Positions 1 through 8,429 of a DNA stretch of 36,168 nucleotides are shown here, piece by piece. Under the pieces are notes generated by a model. That model saw nothing but the letters and a program-made list of their open reading frames with translations, did not search any database and was not told the DNA's origin. The stretch's first letter is position 1, and every line of letters begins with the position of its first letter. Made by a program: the position numbers and the translations under genes. The stretch comes from an uncultured Acidobacteriota bacterium (GTDB lineage: Bacteria > Acidobacteriota > Blastocatellia > Pyrinomonadales > Pyrinomonadaceae), in NCBI GenBank assembly GCA_937859595.1, contig CALMAH010000039.1:1-36168 (forward strand). The letters are read 5' to 3'.

Positions 1-956
<956 letters not shown>

Positions 957-1144
957 ATAAAATTTGTTGACAAGCAAATTTTTCAGTTCAAGCAGCTCGT
1001 AGGAAATACTGCATATATTCAGTTTTCAGATATCAAGTTTTGAAAAGTTTTAGGCAGATGTCGGCATTAGGTCGGCGATCGGCAGCAGCAGTAGGCAGGT
1101 GCAGTAATCTGCCGACAGCCCTCTGCCCACTGCTAACCATTTTT
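957..1144 (+). other. 23S-5S internal transcribed spacer
   Basis: A spacer of about 190 nt, longer than is usual between 23S and 5S. Just after 23S there is a hairpin with arms AAAATTTG (959-966) and CAAATTTT (975-982), which could serve RNA processing. The second half (about 1050-1136) is built from variants of GGCAG, GCAGTAGGCAG and CTGCC words. It includes arms TCGGCAG and CTGCCGA that can pair, so it looks repeat-derived. No tRNA is present in the spacer. Confidence 0.7.
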
Positions 1145-1257
<113 letters not shown>

Positions 1258-1269
1258 ATTCAAATAGAA

Positions 1270-1299
1270 AAGCCCGTTCAGTTGTTGAGCGGGTTTTTT
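1270..1299 (+). terminator. rho-independent terminator of the rRNA operon
   Basis: Arms CCCGTTCA (1273-1280) and TGAGCGGG (1286-1293) form an 8-bp stem with one G-U pair and a 5-nt loop, followed at once by six T residues. It lies 12 nt after the 5S gene and is the expected end of the rRNA transcript. Confidence 0.9.
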
Positions 1300-1327
1300 G
1301 TTTTGCTGGATCGGCTTACCTAGCGGT

Positions 1328-1564
1328 TTACGAATGGGCTATCTCGCCTTCAGCGGTTCGACAGTCGTCGCATGTGAACGCGGGCTCGTCGAGGCCTCGT
1401 TCGATCTGGCGGTTTACTGACGCAAGCGTTTCGTCATCGATGAACAGCGGCCGATTACAGTATTGGCACGCAACTTCGTGCGGATTTTGCGAGGTTAGTG
1501 TCAGCGATACCGATCCCGGGTCGTCGAAACGGTCTGCATCAAATTGTGCTCGTGATGTGGTCAT
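1328..1564 (-). CDS. small protein with two CxxC motifs
   Basis: A 78-residue acidic protein with CQYC near residue 34 and CDDC near residue 65. This four-cysteine spacing is usual in small zinc-ribbon or rubredoxin-like proteins, so a structural zinc site is likely. No signal peptide or membrane segment is seen. I do not recognise a family and assign no function. The paired cysteine knuckles and minus-strand direction shared with the next genes argue that it is real, but no clear ribosome binding site is visible before the ATG. Confidence 0.55.
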   Translation of the reverse strand: MTTSRAQFDADRFDDPGSVSLTLTSQNPHEVACQYCNRPLFIDDETLASVNRQIERGLDEPAFTCDDCRTAEGEIAHS

Positions 1565-1761
1565 AACAGATCTCGACTATGAGCACAGTTTAGCACAATA
1601 AATGGGTTCCGTTCGATAAGGTGGCATGGTAAATCGGCTGCGATGTGGTCGCAAAATAAGAAGAAGCCCCAAAATCAGATCTCTGAGACTCAATTATAGA
1701 GTGCTTTCCGCGGGTTGTTGACGGCCGGGCCGGCTCGCCATTTTGTCTCAAACAATACGTG

Positions 1762-2229
1762 TTATGAACCCGGAGGGTGTGCGTCCTTTAGTTCCTTGAG
1801 TACACGTTCGGCGTTTGTCCGATAGCGGCTGTCAGGATTCCTTTCCAGCATCATGGTCAAATACGCTTCAGCATCCTCGCGAAGTTTTTCAGGGTTATAG
1901 CGTTCGCGTTCACGCGCGATCGTGAGATCCACTTTTTGTCGTCCTTCATTGCGCGAAAGGTAATAGCTGCTCATCCCGGCGAGATAAAGAAACTCGTCCA
2001 TTTTTGAAAATTCAGGATAGGCAGCCAGGGTCTCCTCAAATCGAAGCAACACCTGTTTATAAGCCCTGCGTGCAGGCCCGAAGGCCTGCCAAGCAACGTC
2101 GAGATTGAGCTTCGCGTCGGCCTCGAGCAGCGGGTCATGGTCAATAGCCTGCTCGATGTTCCGTTGAGCGGCAACGCCGGCCGTTAGCAGCATTGTAAGG
2201 GCGAAAGCGATCGTTAGATTCTTGTACAT
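1762..2229 (-). CDS. secreted TPR/BamD-like protein
   Basis: 155 residues. Residues 1-21 form a typical signal peptide ending in VAAQ, so the protein is exported. The rest is helical, with residues about 60-150 resembling tetratricopeptide-type pairs of helices, including a repeat-like stretch ending NPDSRYRTNAERVLKELK that is usual in BamD/TolA-binding-type outer membrane lipoproteins. There is no lipobox cysteine, so it is probably periplasmic and not lipidated. It starts 14 nt after the methylthioadenosine phosphorylase gene and is probably the last gene of that operon. A role in envelope assembly is possible but not shown. Confidence 0.7.
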   Translation of the reverse strand: MYKNLTIAFALTMLLTAGVAAQRNIEQAIDHDPLLEADAKLNLDVAWQAFGPARRAYKQVLLRFEETLAAYPEFSKMDEFLYLAGMSSYYLSRNEGRQKVDLTIARERERYNPEKLREDAEAYLTMMLERNPDSRYRTNAERVLKELKDAHPPGS

Positions 2230-2243
2230 GATTCTCGTCTGAT

Positions 2244-3122
2244 CTAGTTTGATGCTCGATATTTCCCGATGATTGCCTCAAGCTTCTTCGCCGTTTTCTC
2301 GGGCCAGTGGTCTGGCTGCGTAAAGATCGCGTTTTTCGTAGCACCGGCGAATTGATTGGGCGTTTCCTTGGCGGCAACGCGTTTGACGGCATCTTTCAGT
2401 ATAAGCTGGGCGTTGCGGACGTTCTTGTTCAGGTATTCGACGACCATATCGATCGTGACGTCGTCGTGGCCTTCGTGCCAGCAGTCGTAGTCCGTGACCA
2501 AGGCGAGCGTCGCATAGGCGATCTCGGCCTCGCGGGCAAGCTTTGCCTCCTGCAAATTCGTCATGCCGATGATGTCCATGCCCCATTGGCGATAGACCAT
2601 CGATTCGGCCTTGGTCGAGAAGGCCGGGCCTTCCATGCAGAGATAGGTGCCGCCGCGGTGGACCTTTACGCCGACCTCGTTGCACGAGGCTTCGAGGATA
2701 TCGCCGAGTTCATTGCAGACGGGATGTGCAAACGTTACGTGGCCGACGATGCCTTCGCCGAAGAAGGTCGATTCCTTCGCCCGGGCACGCGTCCGGTCAA
2801 AGAACTGGCTCGGGATGACCATGTCGGTCGGGGCATATTGCTCCTGCAGCGAGCCGACCGCCGAAACCGAAAGGATATATTCCACGCCCAAGAGCTTCAT
2901 CGCGTAGATGTTCGCCCGGTAGGGCACCTCCGTCGGCGTGAACTTATGCCCGCGAGCGTGCCGCGGCAGAAAGGCTACCGTTACACCATCAAGCTCGCCA
3001 ATGATGAACGCATCCGACGGCGAGCCGAACGGCGTCTCCACCACCTGCTCACGAACATTTTCCAACTCTGGCATCTGGTAAAGCCCGGAGCCCCCGATTA
3101 TTCCAATTGTTACTTGTTCCAT
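2244..3122 (-). CDS. mtnP: S-methyl-5'-thioadenosine phosphorylase
   Basis: 292 residues, cytoplasmic. It cleaves methylthioadenosine with phosphate to adenine and methylthioribose-1-phosphate, recycling the by-product of polyamine and other SAM-using reactions. Visible family features are the N-terminal phosphate loop GGSGLY (residues 10-15), the PRHARGHK block, the MEGPAFSTKAES block that binds phosphate and ribose, and the MTNLQEAKLAREAEIAYA segment. The purine-site TDYDCW carries the Asp pair that favours 6-amino purines (adenine) over guanine or hypoxanthine. The C-terminal 30 residues extend past the core. It begins 4 nt after the HicB-like gene, so it is probably cotranscribed with the genes upstream. 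Confidence 0.94.
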   Translation of the reverse strand: MEQVTIGIIGGSGLYQMPELENVREQVVETPFGSPSDAFIIGELDGVTVAFLPRHARGHKFTPTEVPYRANIYAMKLLGVEYILSVSAVGSLQEQYAPTDMVIPSQFFDRTRARAKESTFFGEGIVGHVTFAHPVCNELGDILEASCNEVGVKVHRGGTYLCMEGPAFSTKAESMVYRQWGMDIIGMTNLQEAKLAREAEIAYATLALVTDYDCWHEGHDDVTIDMVVEYLNKNVRNAQLILKDAVKRVAAKETPNQFAGATKNAIFTQPDHWPEKTAKKLEAIIGKYRASN

Positions 3123-3126
3123 TTAA

Positions 3127-3336
3127 TTAAGCGAAAACTAGTCGGCCTTTCGGTTCGGGAATTGTCCGACCGATCTCACGTGCGGTCTCGATCCATTCAC
3201 GGACGATCACCTCCGCGTTCGCAAGGGCCTCTTGATAAGTGGATCCATCAGCCATGCAGCCCGGTAGTTCGGGGACTTCGGCAATAAAGGCCTCATCCTC
3301 TTTACTCCAATAAATGATAATCTCGAATTTACCCAT
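3127..3336 (-). CDS. HicB-like protein, no HicA partner
   Basis: 69 residues with the HicB-like antitoxin fold: a beta strand start (FEIIIYWSKEDEAFIAEVPELPGC), a short turn, then the helix TYQEALANAEVIVREWIETA and a final strand PKGRLVFA. Full HicB antitoxins usually also carry a C-terminal DNA-binding domain; this short form lacks it. No HicA-type RNA-binding toxin lies on either side. The gene overlaps the end of the metallo-hydrolase by 8 nt and is followed 4 nt later by mtnP, so it sits inside an operon as a solitary member. Solitary short HicB-like proteins are common; their function is not settled. Confidence 0.88.
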   Translation of the reverse strand: MGKFEIIIYWSKEDEAFIAEVPELPGCMADGSTYQEALANAEVIVREWIETAREIGRTIPEPKGRLVFA

Positions 3337-4225
3337 CCAATTCGACAGCTTTTATTTTTCCATTATTCTCAATCAAACGACAAATCGGGGACTCAAAATC
3401 GTGATAAAACAGACACATCCAGTTTTCTTTAACCGCTTGGGGAAGTGTTTCTTTTTTGAATGCCAGAGTTTCGGTCGGGTAGAGGTCGTAGCCCATGATC
3501 CACGGCAGCGGAAGGTGGTGGTGGGTCGGGATGAGGTCGGCAAAGCCGTAGAGCGTTTTGCCGTCGCGGTCGAGCCGCCAGGTCTGCATCGTTTCGGAGT
3601 GCCCGCGGATGGTTTGGAGTTTGAGGCCGGGAACCGGTTCGTATTCGTCCGGCATCGTTTCAAGCTGGCCGGTTTCCTGCATAGGCCGCCAGTTTTCCGG
3701 CAGATAGCTTGCCCGGTCGCGTTCGTGAGGCGATTCGGCGTGATCGAGTTCGCGTTTGGAAACGAGATAACGAGCGTTTGGGAATTGGGGGGCAGCTGAT
3801 CTGGGGAGAACCACCCCGTCCGCCGAAACGGCGTCCACCCCTCCTTCGTAAGGAGGGGAGTGTTCAAGAATAGTGTTTCCGCCAGCGTGGTCGAAGTGGA
3901 GGTGGGTGTTGATAACGATGGTTATGTCCTCCGGGCGGCAGCCTGTTTTCTCAAAAAGCGTTCTGGCAAAAGGCCGTTCGCGGCGGATGCCGTAGATCTT
4001 CGTTTCCTTCTCGGTCCATTTTTCACCGATACCGGTTTCTATCAGCACCTTTTCATTGCCGGTGTCGATAAATACACAGTTCATCTGCTGTTTGATCCGA
4101 TTGAGTTCGTCCGGCGGACAAACTCGCTCCCAAAGAACGCGAGGGACGACACCGAACATCGCCCCTCCGTCCAACCAAAATTCCGTATCCGGAATTATCT
4201 CAATTCGAAAGCCACCAAATTCCAT
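3329..4225 (-). CDS. metallo-beta-lactamase-fold hydrolase
   Basis: 298 residues, no signal peptide. The zinc signature HLHFDHAGG (about residues 107-115) and later histidines in RGHSETMQTW and LFYHDFES place it in the MBL superfamily, with the lactonase/glyoxalase-like branch as the closest guess. The substrate cannot be named. Directly after the zinc motif, between NTILE and PQFPNARY, lies a segment of about 20 residues (HSPPYEGGVDAVSADGVV and a short tail) that looks foreign to the family and coincides with a palindromic DNA element. The start ATG overlaps the stop of the PPIase gene as TAATG, which indicates translational coupling, and its end overlaps the HicB-like gene. Confidence 0.88.
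   Translation of the reverse strand: MEFGGFRIEIIPDTEFWLDGGAMFGVVPRVLWERVCPPDELNRIKQQMNCVFIDTGNEKVLIETGIGEKWTEKETKIYGIRRERPFARTLFEKTGCRPEDITIVINTHLHFDHAGGNTILEHSPPYEGGVDAVSADGVVLPRSAAPQFPNARYLVSKRELDHAESPHERDRASYLPENWRPMQETGQLETMPDEYEPVPGLKLQTIRGHSETMQTWRLDRDGKTLYGFADLIPTHHHLPLPWIMGYDLYPTETLAFKKETLPQAVKENWMCLFYHDFESPICRLIENNGKIKAVELDG
3811..3858. repeat. palindromic element inside the MBL-fold gene
   Basis: A 48-bp stretch with two perfect hairpins: CGCCG-AAA-CGGCG (3821-3833) and CCCCTCCTT-CGT-AAGGAGGGG (3838-3858). Read on the minus strand the AAGGAGGGGTGG word is a familiar dispersed-repeat sequence of many bacterial genomes (recognition by memory, not by search). It lies in frame in the coding sequence and adds about 20 residues directly after the zinc-binding motif. 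Confidence 0.72.
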
Positions 4226-5631
4226 TAATGCCCATGCCCGTCATCAATGCTGTGCCCGTCGGGCAGCGGAATACCCGGCTGCTGTCGATTCTTCAATGAT
4301 TCCTGGATCTGTTCCTCAGTGATCTCAGGCACCTGAAAGTCTTCAGGGATCTGAATGTTGTGCCTCGCGACTATGTCATTTATCAGCTTATCACGCCTCT
4401 CTTCCTCAAGCTTTTGACGGACAAAGTTGCGGATGGGGACCTCGCGGCCAAACGGATTCGAATCGTCCTTGACACCGGTAGAAATAAGGACGTGGCGGAC
4501 ATCATAGGTCTGCTGTTTTTCACCGTCCTCACCTTCGGTCTCTTCCTTTTTTTCGAGCTTAATGATATGAAAGCCAAAATCGCTTTCTACCAGATTCGGC
4601 GAAACCTGGCCGGGTTCCAATGCGAGCGAAGCTTCCTCAAAGGGTTTTACCATCTGGCCGACACGGACCTTTTCATAAAGACCGCCTCGCTTCTTGCCCT
4701 CTTCCCCCATGTCGTTCCCGGGATCGTCGCTGAACTCGTTTGCCAGCGAGGCAAAATCTTCTCCTCCCTTAGCGCGGGCGAGGATCTCCTCTGCCTTGTT
4801 TCGCTTTTCTGTGACGTCGTATTCCGGGTTTTCCGCTATATATTTGTCGATGTCCTCGTCCGTCACCTTTACCTTCTCGGCAACGTTTTCCGAATAGATT
4901 CGAGCAAGGAACTGAGCTTGCTGCAATTTAACTTGCAGATTTACACGATTTCGAAGATCGTCCGATATTTCTCCGCGACCGAGTTTGTCGTTGTACTCCT
5001 GGTCATAAATGCTCATCCGCGCAAAGAAATCCTTTGCCTGCTCCATCTCTTCTTCCGAGATCTCACGGTCTTTCATTGCGGGGTTAGCTTCTTTGAGCAG
5101 CGTCACCTTGGTGTCGAGAAATCTCTGAAACGCCAGTTCGTTATCACGCTTACCCAGCCCGATCGTATCTTTCACGCGGTCGAAAAACCCGCGATCGGAC
5201 TGGTCGTCTCCGGACCAGAAGGCCTTCACCTGATCTTCCTGGATAAAGCCGAATGGCGGCATCGGCCCCTTGTCGGCATTAAGTTCTTTGTCATAGGTCG
5301 TGGCCGTGACCTCTTGACGGATATTTACCAACTCCTGACGATATGGCTGTTTGAGAGCGATGCCTTCCTGCTGGGCCTGGCTGGCAAAAGCCAGCAACTG
5401 TTTCAGGTTCTCGAGCTGCTCTTTGCGTGCCTTTTCGTCCTCACCAAGACGTTTAAGGGCAATGGGATTTTGTTTTGCCACGTCCGCGATCAGGACATTG
5501 ATCTCTTCCTGCGAGATACCGCTGAAATCGCCGCCGGCCTTTAGTGCGACCTTGTTTTTCCATAGCACGAGTCCCGCGCCGATACCCACAACGACCAAGA
5601 CCAGGATCAGGGCTTTTGTTAAATTACTCAA
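4225..5631 (-). CDS. parvulin-type peptidylprolyl isomerase, membrane-anchored
   Basis: 468 residues. An uncleaved N-terminal membrane anchor (residues about 6-24) is followed by a long charged helical region resembling the SurA/PrsA chaperone part. The parvulin isomerase domain lies at about residues 275-375 and includes FASLANEFSDDPGN, GGLYEKVRVGQMVKPFEEASLALEPGQVS and the family-typical DFGFHIIKL. It is expected to act outside the cytoplasmic membrane in folding exported or outer-membrane proteins by cis-trans isomerisation before proline. A second short motif YDVRHVLIST, which in the family opens a parvulin domain, occurs near residue 378 without a complete second domain. The tail DGHSIDDGHGH is histidine-rich and might bind metal. 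It heads the operon with the MBL-fold gene. Confidence 0.9.
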   Translation of the reverse strand: MSNLTKALILVLVVVGIGAGLVLWKNKVALKAGGDFSGISQEEINVLIADVAKQNPIALKRLGEDEKARKEQLENLKQLLAFASQAQQEGIALKQPYRQELVNIRQEVTATTYDKELNADKGPMPPFGFIQEDQVKAFWSGDDQSDRGFFDRVKDTIGLGKRDNELAFQRFLDTKVTLLKEANPAMKDREISEEEMEQAKDFFARMSIYDQEYNDKLGRGEISDDLRNRVNLQVKLQQAQFLARIYSENVAEKVKVTDEDIDKYIAENPEYDVTEKRNKAEEILARAKGGEDFASLANEFSDDPGNDMGEEGKKRGGLYEKVRVGQMVKPFEEASLALEPGQVSPNLVESDFGFHIIKLEKKEETEGEDGEKQQTYDVRHVLISTGVKDDSNPFGREVPIRNFVRQKLEEERRDKLINDIVARHNIQIPEDFQVPEITEEQIQESLKNRQQPGIPLPDGHSIDDGHGH

Positions 5632-5722
5632 TGTTCGAACCTCACGTTTAAGATGCCCGCTCTGCTAATGCAGAACGGGAAAAATGCCAAACCACCATCA
5701 TAACAAAACGATGTGTGATGAA

Positions 5723-6142
5723 CTAGGATGCGGGCGGGTTTTTCTCGGTTTGCACCAATTCCAAAAGGACCCCATTTGTCGAACCCGGATGAACAAACGC
5801 GACCAGGCATCCTTCGGCTCCGATCCGCGGTTTTTCGTCGATCAGCCGAATATTATTTTGCTTTAATCTGGCGAGCGACGCCTCGATGTCGTCAACCTCA
5901 ACTGCGATGTGATGTATGCCGCCGCCCCGCTTTTCGAGAAACTTCGAGATAGGTGAATCGTCCGATGTTGGCTCAAGCAGTTCGATGCGGCTTTCGCCAA
6001 TAGGGAGCATCGCAACCCGCACCTTTTGATCTTCGACCACTTCGGTGTGGACGCTCGACATTCCGAGCGCATCTTCCCAGAATTTGAGAGCTTCGGCAAT
6101 GTCCTTTGTTGCGATGCCAAGATGATCGATCTTCATAGTCAT
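5723..6142 (-). CDS. mce: methylmalonyl-CoA epimerase
   Basis: 139 residues of the glyoxalase/VOC fold. The N-terminal IDHLGIATKDI and the later GGGIHHIAVEVDDI carry the metal-binding histidines, and the final HPGSTNGVLLELVQ carries a metal-binding glutamate. These are typical of the epimerase that converts (S)- to (R)-methylmalonyl-CoA in propionate breakdown. A second ATG two codons in (MKIDH) is an equally possible start. The gene follows meaB in the same direction with a gap of about 55 nt, which supports the assignment. The methylmalonyl-CoA mutase itself is not in the window. Confidence 0.92.
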   Translation of the reverse strand: MTMKIDHLGIATKDIAEALKFWEDALGMSSVHTEVVEDQKVRVAMLPIGESRIELLEPTSDDSPISKFLEKRGGGIHHIAVEVDDIEASLARLKQNNIRLIDEKPRIGAEGCLVAFVHPGSTNGVLLELVQTEKNPPAS

Positions 6143-6197
6143 GTTCGGTACTTTCGCGGTCCGGATCTATATTCCACTTACTTCACCTGGGGCGGTC

Positions 6198-7148
6198 CTA
6201 CTGTTTCGCGCCGCTTAGCAAACTTTCGACCGCCGAATAAGGATCTAACTTTTTCTCGGCGACGTCGCGTGAAAGGCCTTCAAGACGCTCGCCGGCCCCA
6301 TTTCCCGAGAGCAGGTCGGCCAGCAGGCGCTCGCGCAGCAGCTCCAGCAGCCGCCATTTGGCGATCGCCCGTTTTCTGATCTTCGCGGATCGGTGCTCGG
6401 AGGCATTGAAAGCAGCATAACGCTCGATAGCCGCCGAAAGATCCTCGATGCCCTTGCTTTCCGTAGCCACGGTCTTTACTATCGGCGGATCCCACATATC
6501 GGGGCGGTGTGCAAGCGAAAGCAGTGCCTCGAGTTCCTTTTGTGTCCGGATAACGCCTTCGCGGTCTGCCTTGTTGATAACGAAAACGTCGCCGATCTCC
6601 ATGATACCGGCTTTGATCGCCTGTATATCGTCTCCCATGCCGGGAACCAAAACGACAACCGAAACGTCTGCCGCCTTTACGATCTCGACCTCGTCCTGGC
6701 CGACGCCGACCGTTTCGACTATCACCTTGTCAAAGCCGGCCGCGTCCAGGATGGCGACGGCATCCACTGTGGACCGCGAAAGGCCGCCGAGATTGCCGCG
6801 GGTCGCCATCGAACGGATGAAGACATTCTTGTCCGTCCCGAGAGCCGACATCCTGATCCGATCACCAAGTATGGCACCGCCCGAAAAAGGGCTTGAAGGA
6901 TCTACAGCGATGATGCCGATCTTCTCGCCATGATCTTTATAGTGGAGAGCAAGTTTATCGACCAGCGAGGATTTACCGGCCCCGGGCGCACCCGTGATGC
7001 CGACAACGAGGGCCTTTCCGGTATGCGGGAATATAGCCTTCATCAGCCCGGACGCTCCCGGGCCTGTGTCCTCGACCAACGATATCGCCCGTGCAACTGC
7101 ACGCGGTTCGCCGGCCAGGACCCTTTCAATAAGATCGCCTTGTAACAT
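6198..7148 (-). CDS. meaB: methylmalonyl-CoA mutase-associated GTPase MeaB
   Basis: 316 residues of the MeaB/ArgK G3E GTPase family. The P-loop GAPGAGKS lies at residues 53-60, the Walker B region at VIVETVGVGQDE, and the base-recognition motif at NKAD. MeaB proteins guard and reload the B12-dependent methylmalonyl-CoA mutase, using GTP to gate cofactor delivery and removal. The C-terminal helices resemble the dimerisation arm of the family. The gene lies 3 nt after the upstream secreted-protein gene and upstream of mce. The presence of MeaB and epimerase implies a mutase elsewhere in the genome. Confidence 0.95.
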   Translation of the reverse strand: MLQGDLIERVLAGEPRAVARAISLVEDTGPGASGLMKAIFPHTGKALVVGITGAPGAGKSSLVDKLALHYKDHGEKIGIIAVDPSSPFSGGAILGDRIRMSALGTDKNVFIRSMATRGNLGGLSRSTVDAVAILDAAGFDKVIVETVGVGQDEVEIVKAADVSVVVLVPGMGDDIQAIKAGIMEIGDVFVINKADREGVIRTQKELEALLSLAHRPDMWDPPIVKTVATESKGIEDLSAAIERYAAFNASEHRSAKIRKRAIAKWRLLELLRERLLADLLSGNGAGERLEGLSRDVAEKKLDPYSAVESLLSGAKQ

Positions 7149-7151
7149 CAG

Positions 7152-7664
7152 CTAGTCCGGCTTTGGAACGAATCGCAACAGCTTAAGCTTTCCGTCCTGC
7201 CATTCGAAATAGTGGTCGCCGGAGGGTTTATCGGCCGCCGACTCGTCCTCTGCTTCATTCATTCCCGGTATGCCTCGTAATATGAGCAAGCGGCTATTAC
7301 GTCGAAATTCAAGAGGGTTCTCAGGAAACGTCGCATCGGTGTAACCAACACCAAAGGCGACCAATTCTTCCGGCCAATAGACCCGGCCGGTGCGTCCATC
7401 GATGATGGCACCGGAAATGCATCCTGTTCCGCAACCCCACGTAGCCAATATATAACGGCCAGCGAAATTAGGGCCTCTGCGGAAGGCCTCTCTCAAGCGT
7501 GTGCGATACATTCGAGCCTGCGGATCACTGGCGATGACCACCGAACGTGCTCTTGCCTGCTCCGTTTTAGCCGGAAATTTGGAAAATGTGGGAAGGTCGG
7601 TCTGAGCCAAACCGGAGAGGGCCGTTAACGAGAACATCAGACAAAAAACAAGCGACCTGCACAT
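7152..7664 (-). CDS. secreted protein of unknown function
   Basis: I chose the internal ATG because it starts a proper signal peptide (MCRSLVFCLMFSLTALSGLAQ). A longer frame from 7742 would put 26 basic residues before it. The mature part of about 150 residues has the motif WGCGTGCISGAIIDGRTGRVYWP, a cysteine pair within a small beta-rich domain that I have seen in unnamed secreted proteins but cannot tie to a function. The protein is probably periplasmic. It lies between a DinB-family gene and meaB on the same strand, with a 3-nt gap to meaB, so it is probably cotranscribed, although no functional link is evident. Confidence 0.75.
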   Translation of the reverse strand: MCRSLVFCLMFSLTALSGLAQTDLPTFSKFPAKTEQARARSVVIASDPQARMYRTRLREAFRRGPNFAGRYILATWGCGTGCISGAIIDGRTGRVYWPEELVAFGVGYTDATFPENPLEFRRNSRLLILRGIPGMNEAEDESAADKPSGDHYFEWQDGKLKLLRFVPKPD

Positions 7665-7751
7665 GGGTAGGATTTTCTCATTTTTTCTTCGCAAATGAAA
7701 AACGGCGAGCATCTGCATTACCCGCCGTGGAAAGATGGCCATGCCGAGGAC

Positions 7752-8279
7752 CTACATCTGGCCTTCATCCGCAGACGGGCCGTAGATAGAGGGAACTGCG
7801 ATGTCATTAAGCCGCATATAGACGGTCAGCTGCCCGCGATGGTGGACGATATGGTTCATAACGAACGAGCGCATAGTTGCGACCTTGGGCAATGTGAAGT
7901 AGATCGTGTCTCCGTTCCGCATTGTCCAATCTTCCATAAAAACCTCGTCGGGGGTGTTCCGGAGGACATCAATGGCTTCTGCCACGTTCTTATCGAGAAA
8001 CTCGACCAGGTCCTCGGTTGTCGCCGGTTCAAACGGTTTGTAGTCGAACTTTGCAAAATCCAGCTCCGGCTGCTGAAGCGTCACCGGCGTCCAGCCGAAC
8101 ATCTCGGCGACGTGCGAGGCGAGCTTGCCGAAGGACATCGACTTTTCATGCGGCTTCCAGTCAAACTTTTCAGCGGGTATGCGTTCAAGGCATTTACGGG
8201 CAGTCGCCGCTTCGTGTTCCATTTCGGCGATCAGTGCCGACGCGATATTGTTAGTTCCAATGGCGGTACTTGTACTCAT
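7752..8279 (-). CDS. DinB-family protein
   Basis: 175 residues forming a four-helix bundle of the DinB/YfiT-like family. The metal-binding histidines are in the usual places: FGKLASHVAEM (residues about 50-60) and FVMNHIVHHRGQLTVYMR near residue 145. Members act as metal-dependent thiol transferases or hydrolases with bacillithiol, mycothiol or glutathione, but most, like this one, have no known substrate. The start is supported by AGGAG eight bases upstream. The gene has its own promoter with an 18-bp dyad over the -35 box that resembles the recA promoter here. It heads the group with the secreted protein, meaB and mce. Confidence 0.88.
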   Translation of the reverse strand: MSTSTAIGTNNIASALIAEMEHEAATARKCLERIPAEKFDWKPHEKSMSFGKLASHVAEMFGWTPVTLQQPELDFAKFDYKPFEPATTEDLVEFLDKNVAEAIDVLRNTPDEVFMEDWTMRNGDTIYFTLPKVATMRSFVMNHIVHHRGQLTVYMRLNDIAVPSIYGPSADEGQM

Positions 8280-8321
8280 TTTGGTGCTCCTGATTTCATG
8301 TTTTTGATCTTGAGGGGAACG

Positions 8322-8352
8322 ATACTATCACATGTGTTGCATTGATGCAACA
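8322..8352 (-). promoter_or_regulatory. promoter and dyad operator of the DinB-family operon
   Basis: On the minus strand a -35 box TTGCAT (8350-8345) and a -10 box TAGTAT (8327-8322) are separated by 17 bp. A perfect dyad TGTTGCAT-CA-ATGCAACA (8335-8352) covers the -35 box. This is a good repressor site by position. The sequence is similar to the recA promoter in this window: both have TTGCAT, then two bases, then ATGC, then CAC four to six bases later. Confidence 0.6.
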
Positions 8353-8429
8353 TGAAACGTAGATCTGTTTCGCGCAAGGCAGCTTTTGGCAGAGCATCGG
8401 ATCCAGACGTACCTTCCCGGCAGTCCCGC

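Noticed and set aside
4360..5544. A long open frame of 394 codons opposite the parvulin isomerase gene
   Set aside because: It is antisense to a clear, full-length family member and its translation is hydrophobic filler without any known motif.
5723..7148. A complete methylmalonyl-CoA mutase operon
   Set aside because: Only the epimerase and the MeaB chaperone are present; no mutase subunit lies within the window.
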